Assembly: GCF_004011695.2 (NCBI RefSeq)
Contig: NC_082418.1
Location: 930,001 to 994,000, forward strand
DNA from: Ascochyta rabiei
Taxonomy: Eukaryota; Ascomycota; Dothideomycetes; Pleosporales; Didymellaceae
Reading direction: 5' to 3'
Length of the DNA stretch: 64,000 nucleotides
Positions 10,750 to 21,473 of this stretch are shown here, piece after piece. The notes beneath the pieces are model-generated. The model worked only from the letters and a program-made list of their open reading frames with translations, was not told where the DNA came from and did not search any database. Every line of letters starts with the position of its first letter. Position 1 is the stretch's first letter. Both the position numbers and the translations under genes were made by a program.

Positions 10750-13700
10750 ATGCCGCCGATGCCGCCGAAGAAGCCTGCTGGCAGCGTCGTCCAGGCTGAG
10801 GTCGCCCTGCAGCAGTCGCTGAAGAACTGCCTCGTCAATCTCCCTGCATCGCTCGTCGCGGTGCTTGTGAATGCGAATGCGGTAAGTCGTCCTCGGCCAC
10901 TACAAGCTCACAACGCCAACGCCCACGCCCCCGCTGTAGGTCGCGCAGAACGTCGTCGTCGAGCTCTCGTACCGCCAGCCCCCGCCCCCCGGCGCCTCGG
11001 ACGCACGCAATGCCTCCCCGCCCAAGTCCGTCTTCGTGGGCTGGACGGGCATGCAGAGCAAGCGCAGGCTTGCAGCCGTCGTCGATCGAAATGGGCTGCG
11101 CAACAGCCCAGCGGCCAGCCAGCAGGACATGGCCGCCGTCGAGGTCGATGCCACCTTCGCCAGGCTCATTGGACTGAGCGAAGGGCAGAAAGTGGGCATA
11201 CAACTGCACCTGGACCCCCCGCAAGCGCACACTATCAACATCGAGCCCCTCACGCCCGTAGATTGGGAGATGATCGAGCTCCATGCCCAGTTCCTCGAGC
11301 TCAACTTCCTGTCCCAGATTCGCGCACTGCCAAACCCTCAGGCGCAGACACCGCACCCCTTGACCCTCCACCTCTCCCCAACCACCACCGCAAACATCGT
11401 CGTAACCTCGGTTACACCTGCGCCCCCTGCAGGTTCGCTCTTTGTCAAGATCTCTCCCGACGCCGAAGTCATCGTTGCCCCAAAGACGCGCCAAAAGCCA
11501 GACCGAAGCTCGGCGAACCGAGAGAGCAGAAGTGTCGGCGCTGTGTCGAGAAAGAGCGGGAAGAGTACGGCAAGCACGGTCCGGCGTCGAAGCGGTCGCG
11601 ATGAGGCTGCTAGCAAGGGCGCAGTCTTCCTTCGCGGTGTGGACCGCAGTGTGGCTCACGAGTCGTTCGACGAGGAAGATGATGCAGATGCAGACGGCCT
11701 GAAGATCTGGGTGGACAAGCATGTCCTCCTCACAAAGGCGCTCCGAGGAGCGACATGGGTCTCCGTCGCTATCATCAAGCCTGCCGGCTTGCAAGAGCCA
11801 GTGGACATGTCGAAAGAGCAAGACCAGGAGAAGACTGCTGCTCGCATAGTCGCGAGGATATCAGCATGGGAAGATGCGCCAGACAGCCGACATGTCGCGC
11901 TCTCCACCGATCTTTGCAAGGTCCTAGGATTCGAAGGGTTTGTAGGAGGCCTGGTTCGCATCGAAGGCGCCCCGAATCAGACCCCAAAGCCATCAGCCAT
12001 CAAACCCTCTACTCCTGCTTCAAGAGACGCGAAAGAGGCAGTCGTAAAGTCTATCAAAGTCATACCATTTGCTTCGGCCGCTTCTTTGGGCAATGCAAAC
12101 CTCAAGTTTGGCGGCGAGTCAAAGCAAGAGCAAGAAAATGCCATACAGAGACTCAAGGCTATATATGGGAAAAAGAACGGCTTGTTGGATGGTCCAGTTA
12201 CAGACGGCATGGTCTTACCGCCGGTGATAGAGCCTGAGTCGACCTGGCAAGGAGGCATCGTCAAGTTCGACCCTCCACAGCCATCTAATGGCATATCTTG
12301 GGTATTGTTCCCTGAGAGAAAACCGGCCATCGAACTGGGAACCGAAATCGCCACACCATCAAGTTGGGCCAAGAGCTGGCAGCAGGGCGATCCGTTACCC
12401 AAAAACCCGCCAGAACTTGTCGGCATCAACCCTCTCATCGATCAACTGCGCTCGCATCTGACGCATAACTCATCAGTTCTGCTTAGCGGTGGACTAGGTG
12501 CGGGTAAGTCAGAGTGCGCTCAGCTTCTTGCACATCAACTACGAACGGAGTATCTATTCCACACCATCTACTTCCCTTGTCGAAAACTCATAACGGATGA
12601 GATAAGAGTGGCGACCATCAAGGAGACCCTAAACCGACTCTTCGCGACTGCAGCATGGAGTGCGCGGTCGGGCGGCAACGCTGTAGTCATCCTAGACGAT
12701 CTCGACAAGCTTTGCCCGGTGGAGACGGAGCTTCAAGTGGGTAACGAGAATGGGCGCAGTCGTCACGTCAGCGAGAGCATCGTCTCTATCGTAAGACAGT
12801 ACTGCTCGATCGACTCTGGTGTAGTTCTTCTCGCCACAGCACAAGGCAAGGAGGCGCTGAACAACGTCATTGTCGGTGGGCATATTGTTCGTGAGATGGT
12901 CAGTTTGAAGGCACCGAACAAGGATGGAAGGCGAAAGGTGCTGGAAAAGTTGGCGTTCAAAGATGCCAAACCGCAGCCACCACGACCACAAACGAACGGT
13001 CATGCTTTCCCACCATCACCGTCAAACAGCCGGCCGAGCACATCCCACCGCAGCCAATCCAGCATCGGCGGTATACAGCACGATACTTCAGACGACTATG
13101 GTTTCGTCGTCGACTCCACGATTGACTTCCTGGATCTTGCCGGGCAAACGGATGGGTATATGCCAGGCGACCTTGTACTGCTCACTTCACGAGCCCGCAA
13201 CGAAGCTCTCATTCGATCCGTGACCGACTCGTCGAACACCGTCACTCTCACAAGAGACGACTATGCGTCGGCTACTAAAGGCTTTACCCCAGCATCACTC
13301 CGAAACGTAACACTGCAGTCATCGACGACCAAATGGGACTCGATCGGAGGCTTGACAGCAACACGCCAGATCCTGCTGGAAACACTGCAGTATCCCACCA
13401 CATACGCACCGATTTTTGCTCAGTGCCCACTGCGATTGCGATCTGGACTGCTGCTCTATGGCTTCCCTGGCTGTGGAAAGACTCTGCTTGCGTCGGCGGT
13501 GGCTGGTGAATGTGGCCTCAACTTCATCTCCGTCAAAGGCCCCGAGATCTTGAACAAATACATTGGTGCCTCTGAGAAGTCTGTCCGAGACCTCTTTGAG
13601 CGCGCCGAAGCAGCACGGCCATGCGTCCTCTTCTTTGATGAGTTCGACTCCATCGCGCCAAAGCGTGGCCACGACTCCACTGGCGTCACAGACCGTGTTG

Positions 13701-14533
13701 TTAACCAGTTGCTAACGCAAATGGATGGTGCTGAGGGTCTCAGCGGCGTCTACGTCCTTGCCGCAACATCTCGCCCCGACCTCATCGACCCTGCGCTGCT
13801 GCGTCCTGGACGTCTAGACAAGTCTCTGCTCTGCGACATGCCCGACGTGGAAGAGCGCATTGACATTCTGAAAGCCGTAACCCGCAAACTGCACCTCGCA
13901 CCCAGCGTCCTCTCGATAGACTCAGCCGGGGAGAATCTGCGCGAGATAGCCCAACGCACAGAAGGCTACTCAGGCGCCGACCTGCAAGCTGTAGTCTACA
14001 ACGCACAGCTCGAAGCCATTCACGACGTACTCGGAGATACGGATCTCAGCGCGCCGCCACAGAGTAAGAAGAATGGCTCTTCCACCCCGACCAACGCAAA
14101 GGACAAGGGCATCCCAGACTTTTCCTACTTCCGCTACGGCGACACCCCTTCTCCATCTTCTACCTCCCCCCCCTCCTCCCTCTCCGCCTCGCACCAACTG
14201 ACCGAGCGCGCCCAAATCGCCCTCAAAATCCAAGCCCTGCAAGCCCTCCGGCGCAAGCAAAAAGCCCTGCAGCGGCCACAGAGCAGCGGCAAAGACGACA
14301 ACGACGACGACGATGACGATGGGGCTGCGGATGACGACGCCGCGGAGAGGAAGGAGCCGCAGATCCTGTGGAAACACATTGATAGCTCGCTGAGCAGTGG
14401 CCGCAGCAGTATCAGCGCGCAGGAGCGCCTGCGGCTGCAGAGAATCTATCGCGAGTTTGTCGAGGGCCGCGAGGGGAATCTGCCGAGTGGGCAGGGCGGG
14501 AGTGAGATTGGGGGGCGGACGAGTCTGATGTAG
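10750..14533 (+). CDS. pex1: PEX1, peroxisomal AAA+ ATPase
   Basis: With PEX6 it forms the AAA+ motor that extracts ubiquitinated PEX5 receptor from the peroxisome membrane. Exons are 10750-10881 and 10940-14533, 1241 aa; the 58-nt intron (GTAAGT...CTGTAG) joins VAVLVNANA to VAQNVVVELSYR. An N-terminal adaptor-like domain lies at about 1-200. D1 has a degenerate AAA cassette with P-loop GGLGAGKS (about residue 560) and LDDLDKL. D2 is canonical, with WDSIGGL, P-loop GFPGCGKT (about 884), Walker B CVLFFDEFDSIAP, and a second-region-of-homology stretch ending PALLRPGRLDKSLL. A low-complexity linker with Ser/Pro and then Asp runs (about 1110-1180) precedes a short conserved helical tail. The start is the first ATG fitting the N-terminal domain; the frame is open further upstream, but only through repeat DNA. 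Confidence 0.95.
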
Positions 14534-14829
14534 TGGATTGTGGGTGGATGAATAGTTCTATTGTCGTTGTCGTCGTTGCTGTTGTTGTAGCATTACGGGC
14601 ACGATAGCTGTATGCGGAATCAACGTGTAGTACCTTGTCCAACGCGTGGGTGTTGAGCACGTGCAACTCGTCGATCGATTCAATGGTGCTCGAAATAGCT
14701 TCCTTGATGCAGTGTCCGGTATCGCAAATAAATATACACATGCACACACCTGGCCCTCTTCTCAACCACGTCCTCCCTGCCTCCCTTCCTGCCTGCCTGT
14801 CTGCCTGTCTGCCTACAACCACAATCCCT

Positions 14830-15521
14830 CTATTTCGAAACAGCAGCCTTCGCCTTATCCGCGACCTCCTTGGCCTTGCCGACCGCCTCGGCGCCGACCT
14901 GCTTGGCCTGGTCGCCCAGCTGCGCCTCTCGCCCGCCAAAGTGGAAGTAATTGATGTAGCGGTAGCCCTGGACGAGCTGCGAGGTGAAGTTGATGGCGTG
15001 GCACCCAAACAGCAAGTAGTTTGCGGGGCTGACAGCCATGGCGTAGCGCATAAAGGTGGCCGAGTAGAGGGTTAGCGCGCCGGTCATGCGGCCGGATATG
15101 CTGGGGGGTGGTGTTAGAAGGGAATGTACAGGTGGCTTTGTGAGCGGATGGGTGGAAGGGTTGGGGAAGCTTTTGTTGCGGGCAAGTGTGCTGTGCTGTG
15201 CTTTGGTTTGGTGCCGTTCAGACGTACATCTCCGGGTCCTTGCTCATGTCTGCAATTGCGGCAATGGGGATACCAAAGTTACTGACGGGGCCCCAGAAGT
15301 CTGGCGAATAGTCAGCACTCTTTGTACGCAGCCTCCTCTGCCCACACCCGAGATCACGACCATCCCAGAGCTCCCAATACCAACACCCCCCCCCCCCCCC
15401 AAAAAAAAGGACGCCGGGACAGCCACGGCGGGAGAGGACGCAACGTACGGGTCGAGCAGATGTAGTCGGTGTACTTGTTGGAGCGGATCTTCGCATTGAG
15501 GGCTTTGATTGCGGCGGCCAT
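14830..15521 (-). CDS. mpc1: Mitochondrial pyruvate carrier subunit 1
   Basis: Small inner-membrane protein that, with MPC2/3, imports pyruvate into the mitochondrial matrix. Exons are 15521-15449, 15300-15228 and 15100-14830, 138 aa. Joined, they read MAAAIKALNAK, then TDYICSTHFWGPVSNFGIP, then EIISGRMTGALTLYSATFMRYA, the family's core. Phases are 1 and 2. Hydrophobic helices carry the conserved WGPVSNFGIPIAA and SPANYLLFGCHAIN motifs; the C-terminal 30 residues are a Lys/Ala-rich helix. Intron 1 (148 nt) contains a C15-A8 homopolymer pair at about 15386-15408, likely length-variable. It is convergent with PEX1, 296 bp apart. Confidence 0.95.
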
Positions 15522-16058
15522 GGTGGGCGGGTGGTGCGACGGCGTGGGGTGAACGGGCGGAAAGGTGCGTTGCGCGTGAGACCGTTGGCAGAGGCAGGGT
15601 GGAGCTCGGGGCGTGAGCCGCAAGCTTTGGTGTTGAGATTGCCAAGCGTTTTCCGGACAGCCGCCCTGCGAACGAGCGCTTTTCGGAGCTGGCATGTCAC
15701 GTGCGCCTGTCAGCCTGGACATGGTAGGTTTATCATGGTCAAGAAAACGAGCACTGAAACAGTGTTTGCGATTCGTGGTATAATAGAGCAGGCGTTCACT
15801 ATATCGCTGCTTCTGGCTAAAACATCCAAAATTGAACGCTTTTGGCTTGATACACCTTCCAAACAGCACCAGACACTTTTTCAAAATGCGCTGGGCCACC
15901 GCTGCTCTAATTGCACCCTTTGCGTTAACCATCTTTCCAGCTCAGTTGGTGCGCGTTGACTGCGCCAGTTCGCCAGACGCTTCTTCGTGGTGTCTTGCAG
16001 TGAAACAGCGAGGCGGATTGCTGGGAGACTCGAACGTCGAATAAACTGCCTCCTCTGT
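15522..16058. other. Intergenic gap
   Basis: Upstream region of MPC1 and 3' flank of the SmB gene. Short ORFs only; no gene supported. Confidence 0.5.
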
Positions 16059-16931
16059 CTATCGTCCGCCGAAACCTGGAGGGCCACCGCGCCCCTGGAA
16101 ACCAGGTGGTCCACCAAAGCCAGGGGGACCACCAAAGCCAGGAGGTCCGCCAGCAGGTGGGAAGCCAGCTGTGACATGTCAGCATTGAAGTCTACTGTTA
16201 CTTTCTATGTGCAACTTACGAGGTCCACCCGGGGGACCACCACGACCGCCAAAGCCAGGAGGCGGTCCTGCGAATCCTGGTGGGCCGCCAGCGAAGGGCG
16301 GTGCACCGAACCCAGCACCGGGTCCTCCTACACCAGCAGCAGGTCCAGTGAGACCGACGGGCAGTCCACGTCCTGCCGGTCGCGCAACACCAGGTCCAGC
16401 AGCCAGCGCCGCAGCCGTCGAGGGTCCACTAGCGGCAGCTCCCAGTCGTGCGGCAGGGTCGGCGGGCGGTGGTCCATCTACGGACAGCGAGATGACGTGC
16501 GCGCCGCGAATGATGGTGAGGCCAATGGCACGTCGCTCCTCGGTTTCGGTGACCTGCTGGGTTGCGCCCGGCGCGGCCTTTCCCCTTCGTCGTGTGCGGC
16601 GGAACTCCTCCGTGTCGGCGAGGACGAGGTTCATGTGCTGCGCAGAGAATTAGCAATGGACCTGGCGGGCCATTATCCGAGCCTACCTTGTCGAATGCGA
16701 GCATCTGCCCGACCATCTGCCTGCCGTCTTGAAGTGTCACCTTCATGCGGTAGTTGATCTGCGCAGAGTGAGTTGATGGCGAGCGTGTGCGGATAGGAGG
16801 GCGCTTACTAGGTTTTGCTATATCCACGCACGTCAGTCAGTTTCTATATGCGCATCTTCTCTCAGGCTCAAGGACTCGAGCGTGCAGAGAGAGGCACTTA
16901 CCATCTTGCCCTGTCTGTTGGCGGCGGCCAT
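16059..16931 (-). CDS. smb1: Spliceosomal Sm protein B (snRNP-B)
   Basis: Core Sm-ring protein of U1, U2, U4 and U5 snRNPs. Five exons: 16931-16902, 16817-16809, 16758-16687, 16637-16220 and 16168-16059, total 212 aa with consistent phases. Exon 2 is only 9 nt (CAAAACCTA, Gln-Asn-Leu) with good flanking signals. It is needed to give QGKMQNLINYRMKVTLQDGR, which matches the Sm1 start of SmB. The Sm fold covers about residues 5-90 (Sm2 part AIGLTIIRGAHVISLSV). The C-terminal half is Gly/Pro-rich with repeated PPGFGG-type motifs, as in other SmB proteins. Divergent from RPL11 with 328 bp between starts. Confidence 0.93.
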
Positions 16932-17259
16932 GGCGGCGGTTGCGCGTCCGAGGACGACTTGAGGCTCAAAAAGTAGGCGACGGCGGTTGTCTGCGCGCGA
17001 ACCCCTTCCTACGTGGTGTCGGTGAGGTGGGTGTGGATGTCGCGGTGGAGCTGCACGTGTGTCCGGTGCTGGTGGTGCTGGTGGTGCTGGTCGAGAGCTT
17101 CAAAGTTGCGACGCGGCGCTCGGGCCAGCCAAGCCATTCGTCGTCTAGCGCGCCGCACGACGCCCACAGCCGAGCCCAAATTATCCTCGTCTGCACTTTC
17201 GACCGTCCGCCCTTCCCTTCGACAGTCCACCTCGCCTACTAACTCCCGTAGCAGTCACC
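16932..17259. promoter_or_regulatory. Shared divergent promoter region of SmB and RPL11
   Basis: 328 bp between two start codons of highly expressed RNA and ribosome genes. It contains a short GGTGCTGGT-type repeat at about 17067-17095. No clear TATA box. Promoter role is inferred from position. Confidence 0.5.
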
Positions 17260-17919
17260 ATGGTATGCGCCCGCCGCCGCCCACAGCTCCTCGACGGAAT
17301 GCTAATTGCTATGCCAGTCCGACTCCAAGGCCTCCAACCCCATGCGGGAGCTCCGCATCCAGAAGCTCGTCCTCAACATCTCCGTCGGAGAGTCTGGTGA
17401 CAGGCTCACTCGTGCCGCCAAGGTGCTCGAGCAGCTGTCCGGTCAGACCCCCGTCTACTCCAAGGCCCGCTACACCGTCCGTACCTTCGGTATCCGCCGT
17501 AACGAGAAGATCTCCGTCCACGTCACCGTCCGCGGCCCCAAGGCTGAGGAGATCCTCGAGCGCGGCCTCAAGGTCAAGGAGTACGAGCTCCGCAAGCGCA
17601 ACTTCAGCGAGTCCGGCAACTTCGGTTTCGGTATCTCCGAGCACATCGACTTGGGTATCAAGTACGACCCCAGCATTGGGTACGTAACATCAGGAAGACG
17701 ACGACGAAGAAGAAGAAGAAGAAGAAGAAGAAATCACCGCGGCCATCGCTAACACGGCGCAGTATCTACGGTATGGACTTCTACGTCTGCATGACCCGCC
17801 CTGGCGAGCGCGTTGCCAAGCGCAGGCGATGCCAGAGCAGGATCGGCGCCTCCCACCGCGTCAACCAGGCCGAGACCGTCAAGTGGTACAAGAACCGCTT
17901 CGAGGGCATTGTCCGATAA
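17260..17919 (+). CDS. rpl11: 60S ribosomal protein L11 (uL5)
   Basis: Large-subunit protein at the central protuberance that contacts 5S rRNA. Exons are 17260-17262, 17318-17679 and 17763-17919, 173 aa. The first exon is the ATG codon alone, followed by GTATGC...CCAG, as often seen in fungal ribosomal protein genes. Exon 2 begins [20 protein letters not shown] and carries most of the uL5 fold. Exon 3 restores [20 protein letters not shown] and ends KNRFEGIVR. The second intron (83 nt) contains a (GAA)n microsatellite at about 17703-17732. Length and sequence are normal for the family. Confidence 0.97.
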
Positions 17920-18921
17920 GCGCGTCATGAGTAGGGTGAAGAGGGAACGAAATGAAGATTCTGAACGATTACCAGCATATTCCGTCTCGGAGGGTTTGGT
18001 CCTGCGGAGTCCCGGAGTGTACTTAAAAGAGCAAGCATTGAACTTGCAAGTTCAGGCCTATCAATGGAGCTGACCTCGTCTCGAACGAGCGGGTCTTCGA
18101 TCACATTACAATGGAGGCTTCACTTGGGTGATGTTCCGCACAACCATTGGTGATCATCTATCATGTCCTTGTCTTGTGCGTGCGTGTTTGCCTCTGTGCC
18201 GCTGATCGTGTTCGCCCAGATTGCAGCTGCATCTATCGAGCCTTCTCATCTACATACCCAGGCAATGCATGATCGCTACCACGTCAGCAGCTCCTCTTCC
18301 CGTACTGCATTTCCACATGATGTACACTGACAGCAGTAGGTCTTTTACACGGAAATTGTGGTCAAACTTGACGTGAATAACGGCGCACTGTTGACGTATT
18401 TTACACTTGGACCCGCACCTGCTCCGCACACCTACCAGACTTCTCAACACTGCAAGGTACTTCGATGCTCGTGTTAACAGTACCTGCACACGACGAACAT
18501 CTGGTAAACCAGCAGACACACTACGTCATCGCCTCTAAACCGCGGCGTTGTCCGTGTACATGAACACTTGGCTCCAGCACGTCCATCACATGTCTGGTAC
18601 TCTATCCAGCTAGTAGCCCTAATCAAGTACGACCAGAACTAGAGGTACGAATCAGTATCGTGACTTTGCACACAAGTAATCGTTGTGTCCGACTGTAGAC
18701 ACGCATTCATAGCAGCACAATCAAGAAAAAAATCTCTATTTTTTCTCTCCTTCTATCATATGCAAACGAACTACCCTCATCCCTCTCTCCCTTTCTCCCT
18801 TGGACCCCCCCCCCCCCACCACCAAGATTCTACCTTGCAGCTATACACATCTAACGCTCATTCAAAGAGGAGTACCTCCTAGCTTCTATCGTCTACAGGA
18901 CTACTGCATCCGAACGGCACA

Positions 18922-19050
18922 GCATGGCAAGGCAGGGCATGGCACAACAAAGCACGATACAACACAGCCCAACACAGCCCAACACAACACGGCACAACAC
19001 GGCACAGCACGGCACAGCACGGCACAGCACGGCACAGCCCAGCCCACAAA
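18922..19050. repeat. Imperfect ACACGGCACA-type minisatellite
   Basis: Degenerate tandem array built from GGCACAGCAC and CCAACACAGC-like 10-mers; the last third is nearly perfect. Strong purine/pyrimidine strand bias. It is non-coding and has no direct repeat-spacer structure. Confidence 0.85.
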
Positions 19051-19217
19051 CCGCAGCACAGAACCCCCGCACCGAAACCAGCTTTCGACAAAGGAACAAA
19101 CACGGCCAGAAAGCAAGCAAAGACGAAAAGAAAGACGAAAAGAAAGAAAGAGAAATGTTTTCCGCAACCGCCCGAGCCAAACACGCTGATGAAGATGTGT
19201 CTGCACGCCGAGTAGGA

Positions 19218-19246
19218 TGTGTGTGTGTGTGTGTGTGTGTGTGTGT
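19218..19246. repeat. (GT)n microsatellite
   Basis: About 14 GT units followed by CTGTCTG. Confidence 0.9.
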
Positions 19247-19920
19247 CTGTCTGCACGTGCACGACCAGAGCGGCCACGAAGCGCGGTGAGCATGGACGGA
19301 TGCACGTAGAACAGCGCAGACTCAGCACGAAGCACCATCGCCAACCGCGATCGTGGCCGCGATGACGACGAGTAGAAGAGCGTGATACACGCGTGTTGGG
19401 AACCGGGTGCGCAGGCGAGACGGCGCGGGGTTCAGGGACGTGATGGGAGATTCACAGACGCTGAGGAGTCGGCCTGGAGCACGGGCATCTTGACTCTCGA
19501 CGTGCGAGTAAAGGGCCGATGTGAGTACGAGCGAGTGTGAATAGGTTTTTGATTCGTCTGTACGTGCCAGACATCTAGTCTGCTCTTACTGCTATTGCTG
19601 CTGCTGCTGCTGCTGCTATCGGCTACTGCTATTGTAACTGCATCACATGCACATATCAATCTTGCTCATCGCCGAGGAGAGACTCAAGACGCAAACGCAA
19701 ACTCAAACGCAAAGGTATCTCGCGGAGATTCAATGAACGACGACAAATGAAACGACGCACTCCAGCCAGAAGCCAAACTCATGTATCAAAAGGGGAAAAT
19801 GTACAAAAGCACCCGTGATCGCCAGTCATGCTCAATAATGACCCTGATCCCAGATGGAAGAAGAAACAACAACGATTTGCGTGATACCACTTGAGCTGGG
19901 AAATATACACACGTGCAGGC

Positions 19921-21473
19921 TCATCGACCCGCATGAGGACCAAAGTCGAATCCTTGCTGTTGCTGTGCCGGTGGGTACGAAGGCGATGCCAGCGGTGTGT
20001 ATGCTCCTGGGATGGGAACAGCTGCGTATTGCTGTTCTCCCGGTGCGGCAGCCACGTGGTCGTTGTGTCTCTCAATCCCAGGGGAAAGAGTCGGCACGGG
20101 TGGTGAGACGGTCTGTGTTCGTGAGGGTGTATCAAAGCCGTCCTGGCTGATCTTGGGTGTTGCGCCAGTGACCTTGATCGGTGGCGCTTGCAGGGTGAAC
20201 GGCTGTGGCTGAACAATCTCACGGATCTGGGCGTACTGAACCTTGCCGTTCTCGCTGTCTTGAGCCATGGCGTTGGGGTCGACGTAGTCAGGGTGGCCTG
20301 GGGGTGGGCGCCAGCCACCGGAGCGGGGCGAGAGAGGGCCGAATCCGGGGGTGTTGGGTGCTGACTGCGAGCGGAGTTGGGCAAGGTAGAGGTCCGATCG
20401 AGCTTTGTCGCGGACAGCCATGGACTTCCTAAGCTTCCTCTTGGACCAGAAACGGTAGAAGACAATTCCGTAGATGATGATGCAGAGGACTTCAACGACG
20501 ACTTCGATGATGCAGCAGACGAGTGCCCAGTTCTGCAGGCGGCAAACGAGACCGTAAGCAATATCGTCCTCGAACAGATGCCGCCGCTTGTTGTCGACGC
20601 AAGACCAGCCCCACATGTCTTTGTTGCTATTTTGCGCTTTGCTCTGGTTGAAGACTGCTGCACCTACAGCCCACATGATGATGCTGAAGATGAAGAAACC
20701 GACGGCGAAGATGGTGTAGTAGGCTGCCACCTTCTCGGCTCGGTTGTGACCTCCTCTGCAATACGCAATCATCACGGTGATGGACATGACAAGAGAGATG
20801 ATTGCAATGACCAACAGGAGAATCTGCGGCCATGTCTTCGTGTTGTCGGCCCAAGGAGGAAGGTTGTTTCGTTTTGGGAGTGACTTTGTTGCGTGGAAGA
20901 TTGCCAGTGCAGTTGCGACCATGGAGAGAACGATAAGACTGCAAGCGAAGTTGATGCCGCGCAAGAAGATCTTAGCGATCCTTACTCGGACCTTGACTTT
21001 CTGCTCGACGTTAGCACTCTGTTGAAGTAGTTCAGTCTACGATGACATACGATATCCTTGGCCTGCTCCTTCTCCAACGAAGATTCTTGCTTCTCGAGAT
21101 CACGCTCCTCCCTGAATGTAGGGCTGAGGATCATGCTGGGCCTGCCAGGTGTCCGCGGTGGCGCGCCGGGCGACTTCAACGCACTCTTGAGGGGACCTCT
21201 TGGTGTCGGAGGAGGGAGGTATTTCCTGTCGGTCTCTTCCATCTCGACGGTTTGGACGTAGCCAAAGCCCACGTCCGATACTTGAGGCTGCGGCTTGTAG
21301 TGGTTTGTGGGGTAGGAGCTGAAAGGTGACTTTGGAGCGTCGATGGGTGAGTAGACTGATGTCGCTTCAGCGAAGCGTGCTGTGCGTGGTGTCTTGACTT
21401 CTGATGTGGTTGAGTCGTCGGTGTTTCGTCTTTCAATCGTAACTGTGAGACCCTTCTTATTGTTGGTGGACAT
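19921..21473 (-). CDS. Uncharacterised four-TM (MARVEL-like topology) membrane protein
   Basis: Exons are 21473-21051 and 21000-19921, 500 aa; the 50-nt intron (GTATGT...GAGCAG, branch TGCTAAC) is phase 0 and joins EKEQAKDI to KVKVRVRIAKIFLRG. The N-terminal 165 residues are cytosolic-looking and rich in Ser/Thr/Pro, with KTPRTARFAE and PPPTPRGPLKSALKSP. Four hydrophobic segments follow: FACSLIVLSMVATALAIF, ILLLVIAIISLVMSITVMIA, the YYTIFAVGFFIFSIIMWAVG region, and VCCIIEVVVEVLCIIIYGIV. A Cys pair lies between TM3 and TM4. The C-terminal about 180 residues are disordered and Pro/Gln-rich. The topology resembles MARVEL or tetraspan-like fungal proteins, but I see no diagnostic motif, so function is unassigned. 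Confidence 0.75.

Larger units (their letters stand above)
17920..19920. other. 2-kb convergent intergenic region, low-complexity rich
   Basis: Between the 3' ends of RPL11 and the four-TM protein gene. It holds a C-run near 18807, an A/C/G minisatellite (18922-19050), a (GT)n tract (19218-19246), and a (CTG)n tract near 19599-19618. Open frames here are by-products of the repeats. No gene supported. Confidence 0.65.

Noticed and set aside
18922..19050. Possible CRISPR-like array
   Set aside because: Direct tandem 10-mers without spacers in a eukaryotic genome.
18879..19344. Cys- and Ala-rich ORFs over the minisatellite
   Set aside because: Compositional by-products of the tandem repeat on both strands, with several frames open at once.
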